Below, piece by piece: positions 63,436 through 64,000 of a stretch of 64,000 nucleotides of DNA. The notes under the pieces are model-generated. The model searched no databases and had not been told where the DNA came from. It worked only from the letters and a program-made list of their open reading frames with translations. Source of the stretch: Cognatishimia sp. MH4019 (GTDB lineage: Bacteria; Pseudomonadota; Alphaproteobacteria; Rhodobacterales; Rhodobacteraceae); assembly GCF_020177595.1 (NCBI RefSeq), contig NZ_JAHTBL010000005.1, forward strand, positions 124,001-188,000. Reading direction: 5' to 3'. The translations under genes and the position numbers were made by a program. Position 1 is the first letter of the stretch, and each line of letters begins with the position of its first letter.

Positions 63436-64000
63436 TCAGCGAAATGCCGCACAAGGGTCTTCGCGGGGTGCGGGCTCTGTAATTTCAATGAAATCAAACT
63501 GTTCACTACTTGGCGGGGTTGCTTCGAGAAAGCCAACTGACCAGACATCCACCTTTGGATCGGCCAGCGCGATCTTGGCCGGGATGCCCCAATCCTTGCG
63601 CGCGTGACCATGGCCCGTGATGACGACCACCGGCCCGCCTGTGTCACGCAACGCCTGCAATGTGGTCTGCGCAAATGCGGCGTCGCGCAGGCGCTGTGCT
63701 TCTACCATACCGCCCAGCATTTCAGCGGGCATTGCGTTGCAATGAGCGTCGTCCTGTAATTGCTTGCGCGCCTGTAACTGCGCCTCGGGCAGCGGATCCG
63801 ACAGCCCAAATATGGCCGGCTCGCCCGAGAAAACAGCCGCTGCCCCTTCGGTCATGGCGGCGCGCACGCTCTCGCGGGGTAAGGCCGCGCCGTAGATTGC
63901 CTCGTCGCCGAGCGCTTCAAAAATCGGATAATACATCGCGAAATCCGGCCATCCCGTCGCGTTCCAGCCAATGGCGGCCTCCAAGGTGGACAAATCCGTG
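63436..64000 (-). CDS. ChaN family (PUF399/heme-binding uptake) protein, C-terminal part
   Basis: The 3' portion of a minus-strand gene whose beginning lies beyond the right edge; about 188 codons are visible. The recognisable family block is GWNATGWPDFAMYYPIFEALG, AALPRESVRAAMTEGAAAVF, the histidine-containing DDAHCNAMPAEMLGGMVEAQRLRDAAFAQTTLQAL, and GGPVVVITGHGHARKDWGIPAKI. ChaN proteins are heme-binding lipoproteins in some pathogens. Whether a lipobox is present cannot be seen here. It ends 64 bases before coaBC. Confidence 0.78.
   Translation of the reverse strand, partial: TDLSTLEAAIGWNATGWPDFAMYYPIFEALGDEAIYGAALPRESVRAAMTEGAAAVFSGEPAIFGLSDPLPEAQLQARKQLQDDAHCNAMPAEMLGGMVEAQRLRDAAFAQTTLQALRDTGGPVVVITGHGHARKDWGIPAKIALADPKVDVWSVGFLEATPPSSEQFDFIEITEPAPREDPCAAFR

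Overview
The window is a compact, GC-rich alphaproteobacterial chromosome segment. Gene content and order point to the Rhodobacterales (Roseobacter/Rhodobacter group): priA-fsa-DUF484-xerC, an F1-only atpHAGDC operon, short HisG with HisZ beside HisS, class II NrdJ beside DUF1489, a YcjX/YcjF pair, Pcs phosphatidylcholine synthase, and Hint-domain and H-type lectin genes. It looks like core chromosome: there is no transposase, phage block, CRISPR array, tRNA or rRNA. The assignment to this order is inference from gene families.

Layout. 1-4.2 kb: 5' part of priA, fructose-6-phosphate aldolase, a DUF484 protein, xerC, a thioredoxin-type arsenate reductase with a perfect 28-bp palindrome upstream, and pcs. 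4.2-11.4 kb: ileS, then a three-gene operon (ycjX, ycjF, and a cyclic-nucleotide-binding/thioredoxin-reductase-like fusion) closed by a double-hairpin terminator. 11.5-14.6 kb: truA, a DUF2254 membrane protein, copy 1 of a duplicated small secreted-protein locus, and an H-type lectin. 14.7-20.2 kb: the atp operon with an FNR-type box upstream, then ridA. 20.3-31.7 kb: Bcr/CflA exporter, methyltransferase, gloB, clpA, M23 peptidase, an ExbB-like/OmpA-like stator pair, ChaC, DUF2125 and an extensin-family protein. 31.7-36.7 kb: tyrA-hisC, rpsD, a Hint-domain protein and an LpxR-like outer-membrane protein. 36.8-43.2 kb: nrdJ, DUF1489, hisG-hisZ-hisS and slyX. 43.2-50.7 kb: copy 2 of the small secreted-protein locus, a lipoprotein, dnaE, an FAD oxidoreductase and DUF938. 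50.7-64 kb: a dimethylglycine-dehydrogenase-like protein, panC-panB, a membrane protein, GNAT, a hydroxyacid dehydrogenase, an SH3 protein, ubiG, an M3 peptidase, a membrane-anchored ThiF/MoeB protein, dut, coaBC and a ChaN-like gene cut by the window end.

Genes are tightly packed, with many 1- or 4-nt start/stop overlaps and convergent 3' overlaps. Themes are translation and replication, ATP synthesis, histidine/tyrosine biosynthesis, the pantothenate-to-CoA route (panC, panB, coaBC) and envelope maintenance.

The most interesting signal is a pair of loci 30 kb apart (13571-14237 and 43226-43897). Each has a terminator-like double hairpin, a nested palindromic repeat, a long leader, an 83-aa secreted protein and the same terminator. 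The leaders are identical over 122 nt, while the coding regions differ at 16 codons, 14 of them silently. This suggests the leader is under its own constraint.
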